This document shows positions 1-10,845 of a DNA stretch of 32,330 bases, piece by piece. The position numbers were made by a program, and so were the translations under genes. Source of the DNA: Chitinophagaceae bacterium (lineage in GTDB: Bacteria; Bacteroidota; Bacteroidia; Chitinophagales; Chitinophagaceae); the NCBI GenBank assembly GCA_024643625.1, contig JAHEMO010000010.1, forward strand, positions 1-32,330, read 5' to 3'. Position 1 is the first letter of the stretch. Each line of letters begins with the position of its first letter. The notes under the pieces were generated by a model that saw only the letters and a program-made list of their open reading frames with translations, did no database searches and had not been told where the DNA came from.

Positions 1-186
1 TCCGTGGTGCCGGCCATTCAATTCGGAACTTTGTATATGAATACCGGTGGCAAAACGGGAAGGAAGGTTTGGATAACGGGAACAACAGGTTCTATTATGG
101 ATATTCGCAAACGCGCAGAGGCTGCCGCAGATGCAAGCGTGGAACTGGATAGCAGGATACAGATAAACATTAAAACGGAACAATAG
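1..186 (+). CDS. C-terminal fragment of a hypothetical protein, truncated by the window edge
   Basis: Open frame runs from base 1 to TAG at 184-186 and is followed 8 bp later by the next ATG; the 5' end is outside the window. Confidence 0.5.
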   Translation, partial: SVVPAIQFGTLYMNTGGKTGRKVWITGTTGSIMDIRKRAEAAADASVELDSRIQINIKTEQ

Positions 187-194
187 CCATATAC

Positions 195-1325
195 ATGATA
201 CGAGGTCAAACATTATTAGCCTGCTACAGCCGGTTTTTGCTACTGGTTATGGTATGCTTTGTAGCAGGGACAGCGCAGGCACAGTTCCGCAAATACTCCA
301 ACGAATTTTTAAACATTGGCGCAGGTGCCCGGGCACTGGGTATGGGTGGCGCTAATGCATCCTCCGTTACCGGTGGCACTGCGGGTTATTGGAACCCTTC
401 GAGGCTTACCCAAACTACAGAAGACCCTTCCTTATCCGTAATGCATGCCGAGTACTTTGCCGGTATTGGCAAATATGATTTTGCAGGCATTGCCATTCCC
501 GTAAAACAGCAGGGACGATCCATTGGTATTTCGTTGATGCGCTTTGGCGTAGACGATATTCCCAATACGCTCTATTTGGTGGAACCCGATGGCTCGGTTA
601 ACTACAACAATATTGAAACCTTTTCCAGTGCGGACTACGCGCTGCTTTTTTCATTTGCGCAAAGTTTTGCCAAGTCGGACGACCACGATTTTTCTATCGG
701 CGGTAATGCAAAAATTATTCATCGCAACATAGGAAGTTTTGCTAAAGCCTGGGGCTTTGGCATCGACCTGAGTGCACAGTATAGCAAAGATCGTTGGGCA
801 CTCGCGGCAGTGTTGCGCGATGCAACATCAACCTTCAACACCTGGTCGTTTACCTTTACAGAAAGAGAAAAACAGGCATTATATCTGGCCAATAACGACA
901 TACCGCAACAAAGCACCGAACTTACGGCACCAAGACTTTTACTGGCAGGCTCATACAAATTTGCTTTTGGTGCTAAAACATCTTTGCTTGCCGAATTACA
1001 ACTGGACAACACATTTGATGGTAAAAGGAATACCGTTATCAGTACCGATTTTGTAAGTATTGATCCAAGGGTAGGATTAGAGCTTGACGTAAACCGCACT
1101 TTTTTTGTACGCGCAGGTGCTGGCAATTTTCAGCAGGCACTAAAAGATGGCGATACTACCAATCAGCAGAAAGTGTGGATTTTTCAACCGGCACTTGGTG
1201 CTGGCTTCAGGATAAACAATGTGCAGATTGATTACGCATTTTCAAATCTCGCCAACCAGTCATCACCCTTGTATACCCATGTTATTTCGTTGTCGATTGA
1301 TTTTAGGAGGAAAGAAAAGCAATGA
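195..1325 (+). CDS. PorV/PorQ-family outer membrane protein (type IX secretion associated)
   Basis: Signal peptide, then FLNIGAGARALGMGGANASSVTGGTAGYWNPSRL, typical of the family; ATGA overlap with the downstream C25 peptidase. Confidence 0.85.
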   Translation: MIRGQTLLACYSRFLLLVMVCFVAGTAQAQFRKYSNEFLNIGAGARALGMGGANASSVTGGTAGYWNPSRLTQTTEDPSLSVMHAEYFAGIGKYDFAGIAIPVKQQGRSIGISLMRFGVDDIPNTLYLVEPDGSVNYNNIETFSSADYALLFSFAQSFAKSDDHDFSIGGNAKIIHRNIGSFAKAWGFGIDLSAQYSKDRWALAAVLRDATSTFNTWSFTFTEREKQALYLANNDIPQQSTELTAPRLLLAGSYKFAFGAKTSLLAELQLDNTFDGKRNTVISTDFVSIDPRVGLELDVNRTFFVRAGAGNFQQALKDGDTTNQQKVWIFQPALGAGFRINNVQIDYAFSNLANQSSPLYTHVISLSIDFRRKEKQ

Positions 1326-4300
1326 ACAAATATCTTTCATATAGCATAGCAATGCTGCTGCTTTGTTTGGCAGCAGGACCTGCGTTTAGTCAGTTCAACA
1401 ATGAGTGGATTGATTATAACAAGAACTACTACAAGTTTACCGTTGGTAAGAGCGGTTTTTATCGCATCAATAAAAATGTGCTTGATGCAGCAGGTCTTGG
1501 GACCTCCTTTGCCGAGCATTTTCAATTGTGGCGAAACGGGCAACAAGTGCCGCTATTTGTAAGTAAAGCAACTGGATTGTTTGGGGCCACCGATTTTATT
1601 GAATTTTACGGTGCTGCAAATGATGGCAAGCCCGATCGTCCACTGTTTCGTGATGCAGCAACGCAGGCAGATGATACGCGTAGTTTGTTTACCGATACCG
1701 CAGCATTTTTTCTAACCATCAATACGGCAGGCACCAACAGTCGTTATACTTCCGTAAATAATGGTTCAGCAGGTTCTGGCATAGCTATACAACCCTATGT
1801 GTGGCGCAAATCGCGGTACAACTATATTTTCAGTGGCTTAAATGTTCCTTATGTTAATCGAGGCGTCTATCAGGATTTTGGCGAGGATGTTTTTTCCTCT
1901 TCCTTCGAGGCAGGTGAAATGCTTTCTTCTGAAGATATTTTTCCAAAGACATTGCAGGGCGTCACTATTATTAATGAGCAGGGACGATTTCAAAATTTAA
2001 ATCCTTATACCGGCGGCCCATCAGCACAATTAAAAGTATTAATGGCGGGCTCGGCGCAGAATAACCGGCAGGTGAAGCTATCCATTAGCAATACGCCTGT
2101 TATAGAAACAAGCATTACAAGTTTGCAGGTGGTTTCGCTTACCAATAGCAATGTAAACCCTTCACTATTGCAAGGCAACACTACTACCCTATCGGTGCAA
2201 AATCTTTCGGCCAATAATTTTGACCGTGTGGTGATTAGCTTTGCAGAACTCACCTATCCCGCGTTGCCTGACGCTTCAGGGAATGGCACTATGGAAATAT
2301 TTGTGCCTGCCTCCGCCAATGCGCAACATATTGCTATAACGGGCATCAACAATGGAGGTCTTGCCCCGGTGTTGTATGATCCGGTATCAGCTACACGCAT
2401 GATTGGCGAAGCCAATGGCAATGGTTTTCGATACCTTATCCCGGCATCAAGTACGGATAAAAGAATGTACATCGTAGCGCAACAGGCCGGTGTTGCCACA
2501 AGCATCGGCAGTTTGCAGCAAAAGGCATTTTTTAATTTTGGCGTCGCTTCTAACCAAGCCAACTTTATTATTATCAGTCATCCTTTTTTAATAGGTGGTA
2601 GTGCCAGCGCTGTGAATGCTTATCGTAATTATCGGGCTTCAGCTGCAGGTGGCGGCTACAATGCCAAAATATTTGATATTAATGAATTGACGGATCAGTT
2701 TGCATTTGGTATTAAAACACATCCGCTAAGCATTAAAAACTTTTTGCGTTATGCGCGACAAAATTTTGGTGTAAAACCAGCCGGCTGCCTGCTTATTGGC
2801 AAAGGCGTCACCTACGACCTGTATCGTGCATTCGAATCGAACCCCAAAGCACCGAGACTACAACTGATACCCACCTATGGATATCCTGCTTCGGACAACC
2901 TATTGGCTTCCGATGATCTTACTGCCGTAACCCAAACACCTATTGGTCGCATTAATGCTATCAGTAATGAAGAAGTAAATATTTACCTCAATAAACTAAA
3001 AACGTACGAGGCACAGCAAGCCAACACCGATGTAAGTCAACAGGAAAATTTATGGAAGAAAAACGTAGTGCATGTGGTAGGTGCTAACGATGCCGGAACA
3101 GAAACGCTCATACGTCCTTACATGAATTTATATGAGCGCCTGATATCAGACACTATGTATGGTGGTAAAGTGACGACGTTCAATAAATTTAATAGCTCCA
3201 CAGCCAGCACCATTGAAAGTGAGCAATTGAATAATTTGTTTGCCGAAGGCTTTAGCCTTATGACCTATTTTGGTCATAGCAGTGCATCGGCACTCGATTA
3301 TAACCTTGATGATCCCAATCAATATAACAATCCCAATAAGTACCCGGTATTTTTATTGAATGGGTGCAATGCGGGCAATTTTTTCACTTTTGATACCGGA
3401 AGGTTAGAGCAACTTAACACCATTTCGGAGCGCTATGTATTTGCCAATAACCGTGGCGCCATTGCGTTGATAGCCAGCACGCATTTTGGCCTGGTAAATG
3501 GTCTCGGTATTTATTCCGATGGCTTCTACAGATCGGTAAGCAGCCAATCCTTCAACAACAATCTGGGCAAAAATATTAATGATGCTATTCGCTATACTTA
3601 CGACAGATTTGGTGCCAATAGTTTTATTGGTCGCATACATGCTGAACAACAAACACTGCATGGCGACCCGGTGTTGAAAATAAATGTCAAAGCAAAGCCT
3701 GATTATAGTATTGAAACGAGTAACATTCGTATCAATCCAAGTTTCATTTCTATAGCAGAACAAACATTTTCGGTGCAGGTGCGGCTCATCAATATTGGCA
3801 AAGCCATTACCGACAGCTTTGTGGTACGTATCAACCGCAAATATCCGCCAAGTGCTTTCTATCCAACCGGATCCACTGAAACGGTGTATCAGCAAAAGAT
3901 AAAAGCACCTTTATTTGAAGATAGCCTTAAGATTAGCCTTCCCATTTTGCCCGAACGAGACAAAGGCAACAATCAACTGGAAGTAACGCTTGATGCCAAC
4001 AGCACCATTGATGAAATGAGCGAGCTGAACAATACTGCCACAGCCACCTTTGCCATATTTGAAAATGAAATAAGACCGGTATACCCCTACAATTTCGCCA
4101 TTATAAATACCAATACAGTTACCCTTACGGCCTCTACGGCAAATGCTTTGGCAGAAAGGGCGACTTACAGGTTCGAAATGGATACCACATCATTATTTAA
4201 TTCACCTGCCAAAAGAACCGCTGATATTAGTTCTGTTGGCGGCGTGGTGCGCTATGCACCGGGTATCAGTTTACCCGATAGTTCTACCTGGTTTTGGCGC

Positions 4301-6460
4301 GTAGGTACGGTGGAAAACAACAACCCTCCTACCCGATGGAATCAATTTAGTTTTAAATATATCAGTGGAACCGAAACCGGATTTGGGCAACAAAGCAAAT
4401 GGCAACACCTGCAAAGTACCAACACAAGAATCAAAGTAGATTCAACTACTGGTCGCTGGAACTTTGGTGATGTATCCAACAATGTTTTCGTTAATCACAG
4501 TATTTACCCAACAAGCGGTACGGAGGATAATGATTTTAGTGTAATCATAAACGGCAGTGTCCTGTCGGCTAGTGCATGTGTGGGTCACAGCCTTATTTTC
4601 AATGTGTTTGAACCAAATGGATTTAAGCCATGGCGAAACTATCCCGGTGGTGCATTTGGCAGTGGCAATAATACCTGCGTACCCAATGTTACCCGTCAAT
4701 ACAATTATGAATGGGATGACAGAGATACAGCAAACAGGCGCCGGATGATGCAGTTTTTCGATCAGATACCCAACGGACATTATGTAATTGTTCGCAAGAT
4801 TCTGGATGCGCCATACGATCAGGAAACCTATGCTCCTATCTGGAAAAACGACGAGCAATACTTTGGTGCCGGCAATACCTTGTATCACCGGTTTAAGAAT
4901 GCAGGTTTTGCGGCAATTGATTCCTTTAACCGTGCCCGAACCTTTGTATTTTTCTTCAAAAAGAATGACAACGGCTTTACGCCTGTTACACGCATGAGCG
5001 AAGGCATATTCGATCGGGTACAGATGAACACTTTTGCCACAACCCGCGACACGGTAGGCTTTATTAGCAGTCCCATTTTTGGCCCCGCCAAAGCTTGGAA
5101 AACCATGCGATGGGATGGCAATAGCGATGAAACGCCTGCCAATGAATCGGTGCGTATCAGTTTAATAGGCATTTCAAGAACGGGAAGCGAATCGATACTG
5201 AGAACCTATGGTATAAACGAGAAGGTAAACGATATCAGCGATATCAATCCTACCCTCTACCCACAGTTGCGTTTAGCCATGCGTAACGCCGATTCTACAG
5301 CCGGTACGCCCTACCAGCTACGCTTTTGGCGTTTGTTTTATGATCCTGTTCCTGAAGGTGCATTAGCCGGTAATATTTTCCTGAGTGAAACAGATTCTAT
5401 TCCCGAAGGGCAGCCTATTCAATTAGGTATAGCCTTTACCAATATCAGTAATAAGGCATTTGATAGCATTCTGGTAAAAAGTACCCTTACTGCCGCTAAC
5501 AATTCAATTGTCAATATTCCGCACAGGCGCTTGAAACCCTTGCAGCCGGGGCAAACGGATACCATTCGTATTGCATGGCCGAGCGCAGGCAAGCAAGGAC
5601 TAAACACGCTGTATGTGGCCGCTAACCCCGACAATGATCAACCGGAGCAAACCTTTATCAATAACTTCCTGTACAAATCTGTTACCGTGTTGCAGGATGA
5701 TATTAATCCGGTATTGGATGTAACATTTGACGGGCAACATATTTTGAACCGTGATATTGTTTCTGCTAAGCCTCATGTGCAAATGATATTGAAAGACGAA
5801 AACGGATTTCTTGCACTAAATGATACTGCCGATATGGAAGTGCTGCTGTATTTCCCCGGTAGCAATACGCCAAGGCTATACCGTTGGGGCACCGATACCC
5901 TGCAGTTTACGCCCGGAGACCCTGCCACCGGGAAAAATGAAGCTATCATTGACTTTGTACCGGCACTTACACAGGATACGGAGAATAGCGAGTATCAGTT
6001 GGTGGTAAGAGGTAAAGATCGCGTAGGCAATCCTGCCGGAAAATTGAGCTACCGCATTGCTTTCAGGGTATTCAATAAACCCATGATTAGCAACCTCATG
6101 AATTATCCCAATCCGTTCAGCACTTCAACCGCATTTGTTTTTACCATTACCGGTACCGAAATACCACAGGAATTCAAAATTCAGATACTCAGTGTTACGG
6201 GAAAAATTGTAAGAGAAATTACTGCGGCTGAATTGGGCGATCTGCATATTGGCACTAACATAACGGAGTATAAATGGGATGGTACAGATACCTATGGCCA
6301 AAAACTTGCCAATGGCGTATATCTCTACCGTGTAGTTAGCAGCCTCAACGGACAACAGTTGGACAGGTTCAGGCTAAATGATGGTTACGATCAACAGGCC
6401 GCCGATGTAACCGATCAATACTTTAAAAAGGGGTACGGCAAAATGGTTATTCTGCGCTAG
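1322..6460 (+). CDS. C25-family (gingipain/PorU-like) cysteine peptidase with C-terminal T9SS sorting domain
   Basis: 1712 aa; signal peptide; His motif YFGHSSASALDYN and Cys motif VFLLNGCNAGNFF; CARDB-like middle regions; C-terminus NYPNPFSTST...WDGTDTYGQKLANGVYLYRV...GYGKMVILR. Confidence 0.85.
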   Translation: MNKYLSYSIAMLLLCLAAGPAFSQFNNEWIDYNKNYYKFTVGKSGFYRINKNVLDAAGLGTSFAEHFQLWRNGQQVPLFVSKATGLFGATDFIEFYGAANDGKPDRPLFRDAATQADDTRSLFTDTAAFFLTINTAGTNSRYTSVNNGSAGSGIAIQPYVWRKSRYNYIFSGLNVPYVNRGVYQDFGEDVFSSSFEAGEMLSSEDIFPKTLQGVTIINEQGRFQNLNPYTGGPSAQLKVLMAGSAQNNRQVKLSISNTPVIETSITSLQVVSLTNSNVNPSLLQGNTTTLSVQNLSANNFDRVVISFAELTYPALPDASGNGTMEIFVPASANAQHIAITGINNGGLAPVLYDPVSATRMIGEANGNGFRYLIPASSTDKRMYIVAQQAGVATSIGSLQQKAFFNFGVASNQANFIIISHPFLIGGSASAVNAYRNYRASAAGGGYNAKIFDINELTDQFAFGIKTHPLSIKNFLRYARQNFGVKPAGCLLIGKGVTYDLYRAFESNPKAPRLQLIPTYGYPASDNLLASDDLTAVTQTPIGRINAISNEEVNIYLNKLKTYEAQQANTDVSQQENLWKKNVVHVVGANDAGTETLIRPYMNLYERLISDTMYGGKVTTFNKFNSSTASTIESEQLNNLFAEGFSLMTYFGHSSASALDYNLDDPNQYNNPNKYPVFLLNGCNAGNFFTFDTGRLEQLNTISERYVFANNRGAIALIASTHFGLVNGLGIYSDGFYRSVSSQSFNNNLGKNINDAIRYTYDRFGANSFIGRIHAEQQTLHGDPVLKINVKAKPDYSIETSNIRINPSFISIAEQTFSVQVRLINIGKAITDSFVVRINRKYPPSAFYPTGSTETVYQQKIKAPLFEDSLKISLPILPERDKGNNQLEVTLDANSTIDEMSELNNTATATFAIFENEIRPVYPYNFAIINTNTVTLTASTANALAERATYRFEMDTTSLFNSPAKRTADISSVGGVVRYAPGISLPDSSTWFWRVGTVENNNPPTRWNQFSFKYISGTETGFGQQSKWQHLQSTNTRIKVDSTTGRWNFGDVSNNVFVNHSIYPTSGTEDNDFSVIINGSVLSASACVGHSLIFNVFEPNGFKPWRNYPGGAFGSGNNTCVPNVTRQYNYEWDDRDTANRRRMMQFFDQIPNGHYVIVRKILDAPYDQETYAPIWKNDEQYFGAGNTLYHRFKNAGFAAIDSFNRARTFVFFFKKNDNGFTPVTRMSEGIFDRVQMNTFATTRDTVGFISSPIFGPAKAWKTMRWDGNSDETPANESVRISLIGISRTGSESILRTYGINEKVNDISDINPTLYPQLRLAMRNADSTAGTPYQLRFWRLFYDPVPEGALAGNIFLSETDSIPEGQPIQLGIAFTNISNKAFDSILVKSTLTAANNSIVNIPHRRLKPLQPGQTDTIRIAWPSAGKQGLNTLYVAANPDNDQPEQTFINNFLYKSVTVLQDDINPVLDVTFDGQHILNRDIVSAKPHVQMILKDENGFLALNDTADMEVLLYFPGSNTPRLYRWGTDTLQFTPGDPATGKNEAIIDFVPALTQDTENSEYQLVVRGKDRVGNPAGKLSYRIAFRVFNKPMISNLMNYPNPFSTSTAFVFTITGTEIPQEFKIQILSVTGKIVREITAAELGDLHIGTNITEYKWDGTDTYGQKLANGVYLYRVVSSLNGQQLDRFRLNDGYDQQAADVTDQYFKKGYGKMVILR

Positions 6461-6495
6461 TACTGCGGCAGTCTTAACTAATACCTAAAATGCGC

Positions 6496-6547
6496 AACAG
6501 CGGCGGGGTTATTCCTGATATCAGAACCATCAGGCCCTGCCGCTGTT
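6496..6547. other. Intergenic two-tier hairpin (terminator or structured 5' region)
   Basis: AACAGCGGCGGGG pairs with CCCTGCCGCTGTT (13 bp, one G-U), enclosing an inner CCTGA/TCAGG stem; no U-tract follows. Confidence 0.45.
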
Positions 6548-6581
6548 CTATATTGCGGCGCGCAAACGCAAATAAAGCAAC

Positions 6582-8438
6582 ATGGCAAAAATTGGTATTA
6601 ATATAGCAACCGGAAGTCTGCAGCAAAGCGAAATGATTGTGGGTATTGATTTAGGCACCACCAATAGTCTTGTGGCTATTATTCATCCTGAATCGAAACA
6701 TGCGATTGCCTTAAAAGAGCACGATAGTGCTTCCCTGGTACCATCGGTTATTCATTTTGGCGAAACCGGCATGGTTACAGTTGGTGCAGAGGCCAAAGAA
6801 TATCTGGTGTCGGAACCGGAGCGCACCATTTTTAGTGCTAAACGGTTAATGGGCAAAAGCTATAAGGATGTACAGGATCATGCCGATTATTTTACCTACA
6901 AAGTACACGACGATGACACCGATAGTCTGGTGAAAGTGCAGGTAGGCAATACATTTTATTCTCCTGTAGAATTATCGTCTTACATTTTAAAGGAACTAAA
7001 ACAGCGCGCCGAACATATTTTGAAAACACCGGTAACAAAAGCTGTAATTACTGTGCCGGCATATTTTAACGATGCACAGCGTCAGGCTACCCGCGATGCC
7101 GGTAAACTTGCCGGATTAGATGTGCTCCGCATTGTGAATGAACCCACTGCAGCAAGCCTTGCCTATGGTATTGGTTTGCACGCTAACGAAGAAAAAACAA
7201 TAGCTGTTTATGATTTGGGCGGAGGCACTTTTGATATTTCGGTATTGCACATTCATGATGGTGTATTTGAAGTATTAAGCACGAATGGCGACACCTATTT
7301 GGGCGGCGACGATTTTGATCGGGTAATCCTTAATTACTGGTTGGCGCAGGCAGGTATCCAACCCGATGAAATAAAACAGAACAAGCAACTGATGCAGCAA
7401 TTGAGGCTTGCGTCGGAAGAAGCAAAAAAGGCATTATCAACATCGCAAAATTTTGCAACAGACTTGAATGGCGACAGGCTTGAATTGTCCATCGAAAAAT
7501 TCAACGCCTTAATTCAACCGCTTGTTGAACGCACACTTGCCGCCTGCCATCAGGCTTTAAAGGATGCCGGTATGGCAGCCGATGCCATTGATGAGGTAGT
7601 AATGGTAGGCGGCAGTACAAGAATACCCCTGGTGAAAAAGGCCGTAAGCGAATTGTTTGGACGAACAGTACACGATGAATTGAATCCTGATGAAGTAGTG
7701 GCATTAGGCGCAGCCATTCAGGCCGATATATTGGCGGGTAATAACCGCGATATTTTATTGCTTGACATTACACCACTAAGCCTTGGCATTGAAACCATGG
7801 GCGGACTAATGGATGTACTGATACCGAGAAACGCAAAAATTCCTACCCGTGCATCAAGACAATACACTACGCAAAAAGATGGGCAAAGCGGCATGCGCAT
7901 CAGTGTATTTCAGGGCGAAAGAGATTTAGTAAAAGACAACCGCAAACTAGCAGAGTTTAACCTCACCGGCATTCCCGGTATGCCTGCCGGCTTAGCCAAA
8001 GTAGAAGTTGGCTTCTTAATAAATGCTGATGGCATTTTGCAAGTGAGTGCCAAAGAATTACGCAGTGGTGTGTCGCAGCAAATAGAAGTGCAGCCGCAGT
8101 ATGGCCTTACTGACGATGAGGTGGAAAAAATGCTGCTGGATAGCATTACACATGCCAAAGACGATATCGCCACCCGTGCATTGGTAGAAGCGAGAACAGA
8201 AGGTGAGCAACTACTGTCTACCACGGAAAATTTTATTACTAAAAATACATCGCTGCTATCTGCTGCAGAACTGCGGGAAACCGCGGCTGCCATGCAAAAT
8301 TTACAAATGGCACTAACCATGGATGCCAAAGATCTGATACAGGAAAAAATTGAAGCGCTAAATGAAATCAGCCGCCCCTATGCAGAGCGGCTGATGGATC
8401 AGGCGATCAGCCAAACATTAAAAGGCCAAACGCTGTAA
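6582..8438 (+). CDS. hscA: Fe-S protein assembly chaperone HscA (Hsp70 family)
   Basis: [54 protein letters not shown]; 618 aa; N-terminus typical of Bacteroidota HscA. Confidence 0.9.
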   Translation: MAKIGINIATGSLQQSEMIVGIDLGTTNSLVAIIHPESKHAIALKEHDSASLVPSVIHFGETGMVTVGAEAKEYLVSEPERTIFSAKRLMGKSYKDVQDHADYFTYKVHDDDTDSLVKVQVGNTFYSPVELSSYILKELKQRAEHILKTPVTKAVITVPAYFNDAQRQATRDAGKLAGLDVLRIVNEPTAASLAYGIGLHANEEKTIAVYDLGGGTFDISVLHIHDGVFEVLSTNGDTYLGGDDFDRVILNYWLAQAGIQPDEIKQNKQLMQQLRLASEEAKKALSTSQNFATDLNGDRLELSIEKFNALIQPLVERTLAACHQALKDAGMAADAIDEVVMVGGSTRIPLVKKAVSELFGRTVHDELNPDEVVALGAAIQADILAGNNRDILLLDITPLSLGIETMGGLMDVLIPRNAKIPTRASRQYTTQKDGQSGMRISVFQGERDLVKDNRKLAEFNLTGIPGMPAGLAKVEVGFLINADGILQVSAKELRSGVSQQIEVQPQYGLTDDEVEKMLLDSITHAKDDIATRALVEARTEGEQLLSTTENFITKNTSLLSAAELRETAAAMQNLQMALTMDAKDLIQEKIEALNEISRPYAERLMDQAISQTLKGQTL

Positions 8439-8474
8439 GGTGGTGTTGGTGTGCGACGCGAGTGTGTTATGCGC

Positions 8475-9194
8475 TTAATTGGCTTTTGAAATATTACCGC
8501 TGCCACTGGCTTTAAAAGAAGTTGCGGGACTTCCTTTATACTTTACGTTGCCGCTGCCGGCAACAGAAGCCGATAAACTATTAGTAACATTGGTTTGAAT
8601 ATCGCCGCTGCCGCTGATGCGCAAATCTGCAGTTTGGGCTTCCAACTCGTATCCTTTAAAATTTCCGCTGCCGGCAATACTTACGCCAAGTTTTGCCGTT
8701 GCGCCGCGCATCATAATATCGCCACTGCCGGCTATTGATGCCTTTACATTGGCATTATCGCTCACATTTATTTTACAAGTACCACTACCGGCTACGCTCA
8801 CGCTAAAATCATTCTCCACTTTCAGCACACCGGAACTCATTACATTTCCACTACCAGACACGCTTACTGAAGCTACCTGCGGCATTTGCACCCGAACCTT
8901 TATGCCCTTGGTTGCCCGCAGGTTATAATTGTTTTTCTGCGCAATGCGCAAAACGCCATTTTTTACTGTAGTCTCAATGTAGGGCAACAAGTTTGCATCA
9001 GCCATTATCTCTACGTTGTGGCCGCTGCCTGTAGATACTTCCACATCCATGCTGCCGGCTGCAGATACACCTGTAAATCCGCTAATATTTCTTGATTCGG
9101 TTTTAAGATTTCCATCGCCTTTTACACTGTTTTGGGCACAAGCCACTAAGCTAAGCAGGCCCGATGCAAGTGCTACTGTCAATAGTTTTTTCAT
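8475..9194 (-). CDS. Head-GIN domain (DUF2807) lipoprotein
   Basis: Lipobox LVACAQ; DUF2807 pattern NISGFTGVSAAGSMDVEV; seven SGSG/AGSG rungs at 18-22 aa spacing. Confidence 0.88.
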   Translation of the reverse strand: MKKLLTVALASGLLSLVACAQNSVKGDGNLKTESRNISGFTGVSAAGSMDVEVSTGSGHNVEIMADANLLPYIETTVKNGVLRIAQKNNYNLRATKGIKVRVQMPQVASVSVSGSGNVMSSGVLKVENDFSVSVAGSGTCKINVSDNANVKASIAGSGDIMMRGATAKLGVSIAGSGNFKGYELEAQTADLRISGSGDIQTNVTNSLSASVAGSGNVKYKGSPATSFKASGSGNISKAN

Positions 9195-9397
9195 AATTGC
9201 TTCTTTGGTTTGGTTACAAAATTTTGGTGGGGTACAGTGTGTGTTTGTGCAGGTTAAACGCCGGGCGTGCCGGTTTCGTTACAATATATTTTCATCTCTT
9301 TACTAATGGGCCATCAAAAAGATTACCGGAAATATAGCTTGACGGGCGTAGCTGCCGTATTGATAAACTATGCGCATATTTAAATGTTATATACCTG

Positions 9398-10786
9398 ATG
9401 ATAAAGTGGACTACAATAATTGTTTACAGTGGCATTATGATTTTTTGGGCCTGCGCAGCCAAATTATCTTCGGTTGATTTGTATGCCGAGCCCCAGAAAC
9501 TTGCACCCAACCCGCAGCATCCCGGCAACGCAGTTACTGGATATGATTACCTGGTAACGGGAAATTACATTAAAAGTGGAGTGCCGTATTCCATCTATAA
9601 GCGGGCACAAAAATTTCAGGCACCTAAACCCGATTTGAACCGAAAGGGTCTTAATACCGGCATTCCTTATGATTTTACACGGGTACAGGCACCAAACGGA
9701 GCCGATATCATAGTACCAAACTGTCTTTTTTGCCACGCACAAACCTGGGGTGATAGCGTAATTGTGGGGTTGGGTAATAGCCTTAGCGACTACACCATGC
9801 CGCAGGATGCATCGCTTAAAATGAGCGAGCTTGCCCTGAAAGTATTAGCATCAGAAGAAGAGCGTGCGTCGGGTACAAACCTGATAAGGGCCGGCAAAGC
9901 TGCATTTCCCTATTTGGTTACGGCATCAAAAGGCGTAAATATTGCAGACAAACTCACCGCAGTATTGGCTGCCCATCGCGATCCGGCAAGTTTCTTGTGG
10001 CGCGAAAAGCCAGCCATTCAAATACCTGATGAGGTGATACCAACCGATGTGCCTGCATGGTGGTTACTCAAAAAAAAGAATGCCATGTTTTACAACGGCT
10101 TTGGCCGCGGCGATTTTTCCCGGTTTTTAATGGCGGCTAATTTGCTTACAGTATCTGACACCAGCGAAGCAAGCGAAGTACTCTCCCATTTTGATGATGT
10201 GCTGGCCTTTATTTACGCCATAGAACCACCACGATACCCGCAACCAATTAATGAATCGAGGGCTTTGACAGGTCAGTCAATTTTTGAAAAAAATTGCAGC
10301 AAATGCCATGGCACATATGGCCATGTAGCCGGGTATCCCAATTTGCTGATACCATCGCATATCATTAAGACCGACAGTGCATTGCTTACCAGTAATTTCA
10401 GCAGTAAACCATATTTGGAATGGTTCAGTAAAAGCTGGTTTACCATGGGCGATCGCCCGGCTAAGCTCGAACCTTTTAACGGCTATATCGCTCCTCCCCT
10501 CGACGGCGTTTGGGTAACGGCACCCTATCTGCACAACGGCAGTGTTCCCAATTTATATACCCTGCTCAACAGTAAGGAAAGGCCCACTTTCTGGGAACGT
10601 AATTTTGATAACCCACAATACAACTATCAATTTGTGGGATGGGAATATGAGGCCAAAGACAAACAATATACCAAAAGCACCTACAACACTACCCTTCGCG
10701 GTTATGGCAATCACGGGCATTATTTTGGGGATAAACTTTCTGATGACGAACGCTGGGCTGTTATTGAATATCTGAAAACCCTGTAA
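9398..10786 (+). CDS. c-type cytochrome lipoprotein, probably di-heme
   Basis: Two heme motifs, CLFCH and CSKCH; lipobox-like FWACAA; PPLDGVWVTAPYLHNGSVPNLYTLL resembles di-heme peroxidase-like proteins. Confidence 0.78.
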   Translation: MIKWTTIIVYSGIMIFWACAAKLSSVDLYAEPQKLAPNPQHPGNAVTGYDYLVTGNYIKSGVPYSIYKRAQKFQAPKPDLNRKGLNTGIPYDFTRVQAPNGADIIVPNCLFCHAQTWGDSVIVGLGNSLSDYTMPQDASLKMSELALKVLASEEERASGTNLIRAGKAAFPYLVTASKGVNIADKLTAVLAAHRDPASFLWREKPAIQIPDEVIPTDVPAWWLLKKKNAMFYNGFGRGDFSRFLMAANLLTVSDTSEASEVLSHFDDVLAFIYAIEPPRYPQPINESRALTGQSIFEKNCSKCHGTYGHVAGYPNLLIPSHIIKTDSALLTSNFSSKPYLEWFSKSWFTMGDRPAKLEPFNGYIAPPLDGVWVTAPYLHNGSVPNLYTLLNSKERPTFWERNFDNPQYNYQFVGWEYEAKDKQYTKSTYNTTLRGYGNHGHYFGDKLSDDERWAVIEYLKTL

Positions 10787-10845
10787 AACGGTTAGTATCC
10801 TACAATCACAGATATGCATTACATTGGAGCATCAATCCTTTATCC

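Noticed and set aside
719-1126. 135-aa minus-strand ORF inside the PorV-like gene
   Set aside because: Antisense shadow ORF, no domain, fully inside a supported CDS
3404-3895. 163-aa minus-strand ORF inside the C25 peptidase gene
   Set aside because: Antisense to a convincing CDS, with no recognisable domain
7910-8329. 139-aa minus-strand ORF inside hscA
   Set aside because: Low-complexity Ser/Ala-rich translation typical of antisense to a coding frame
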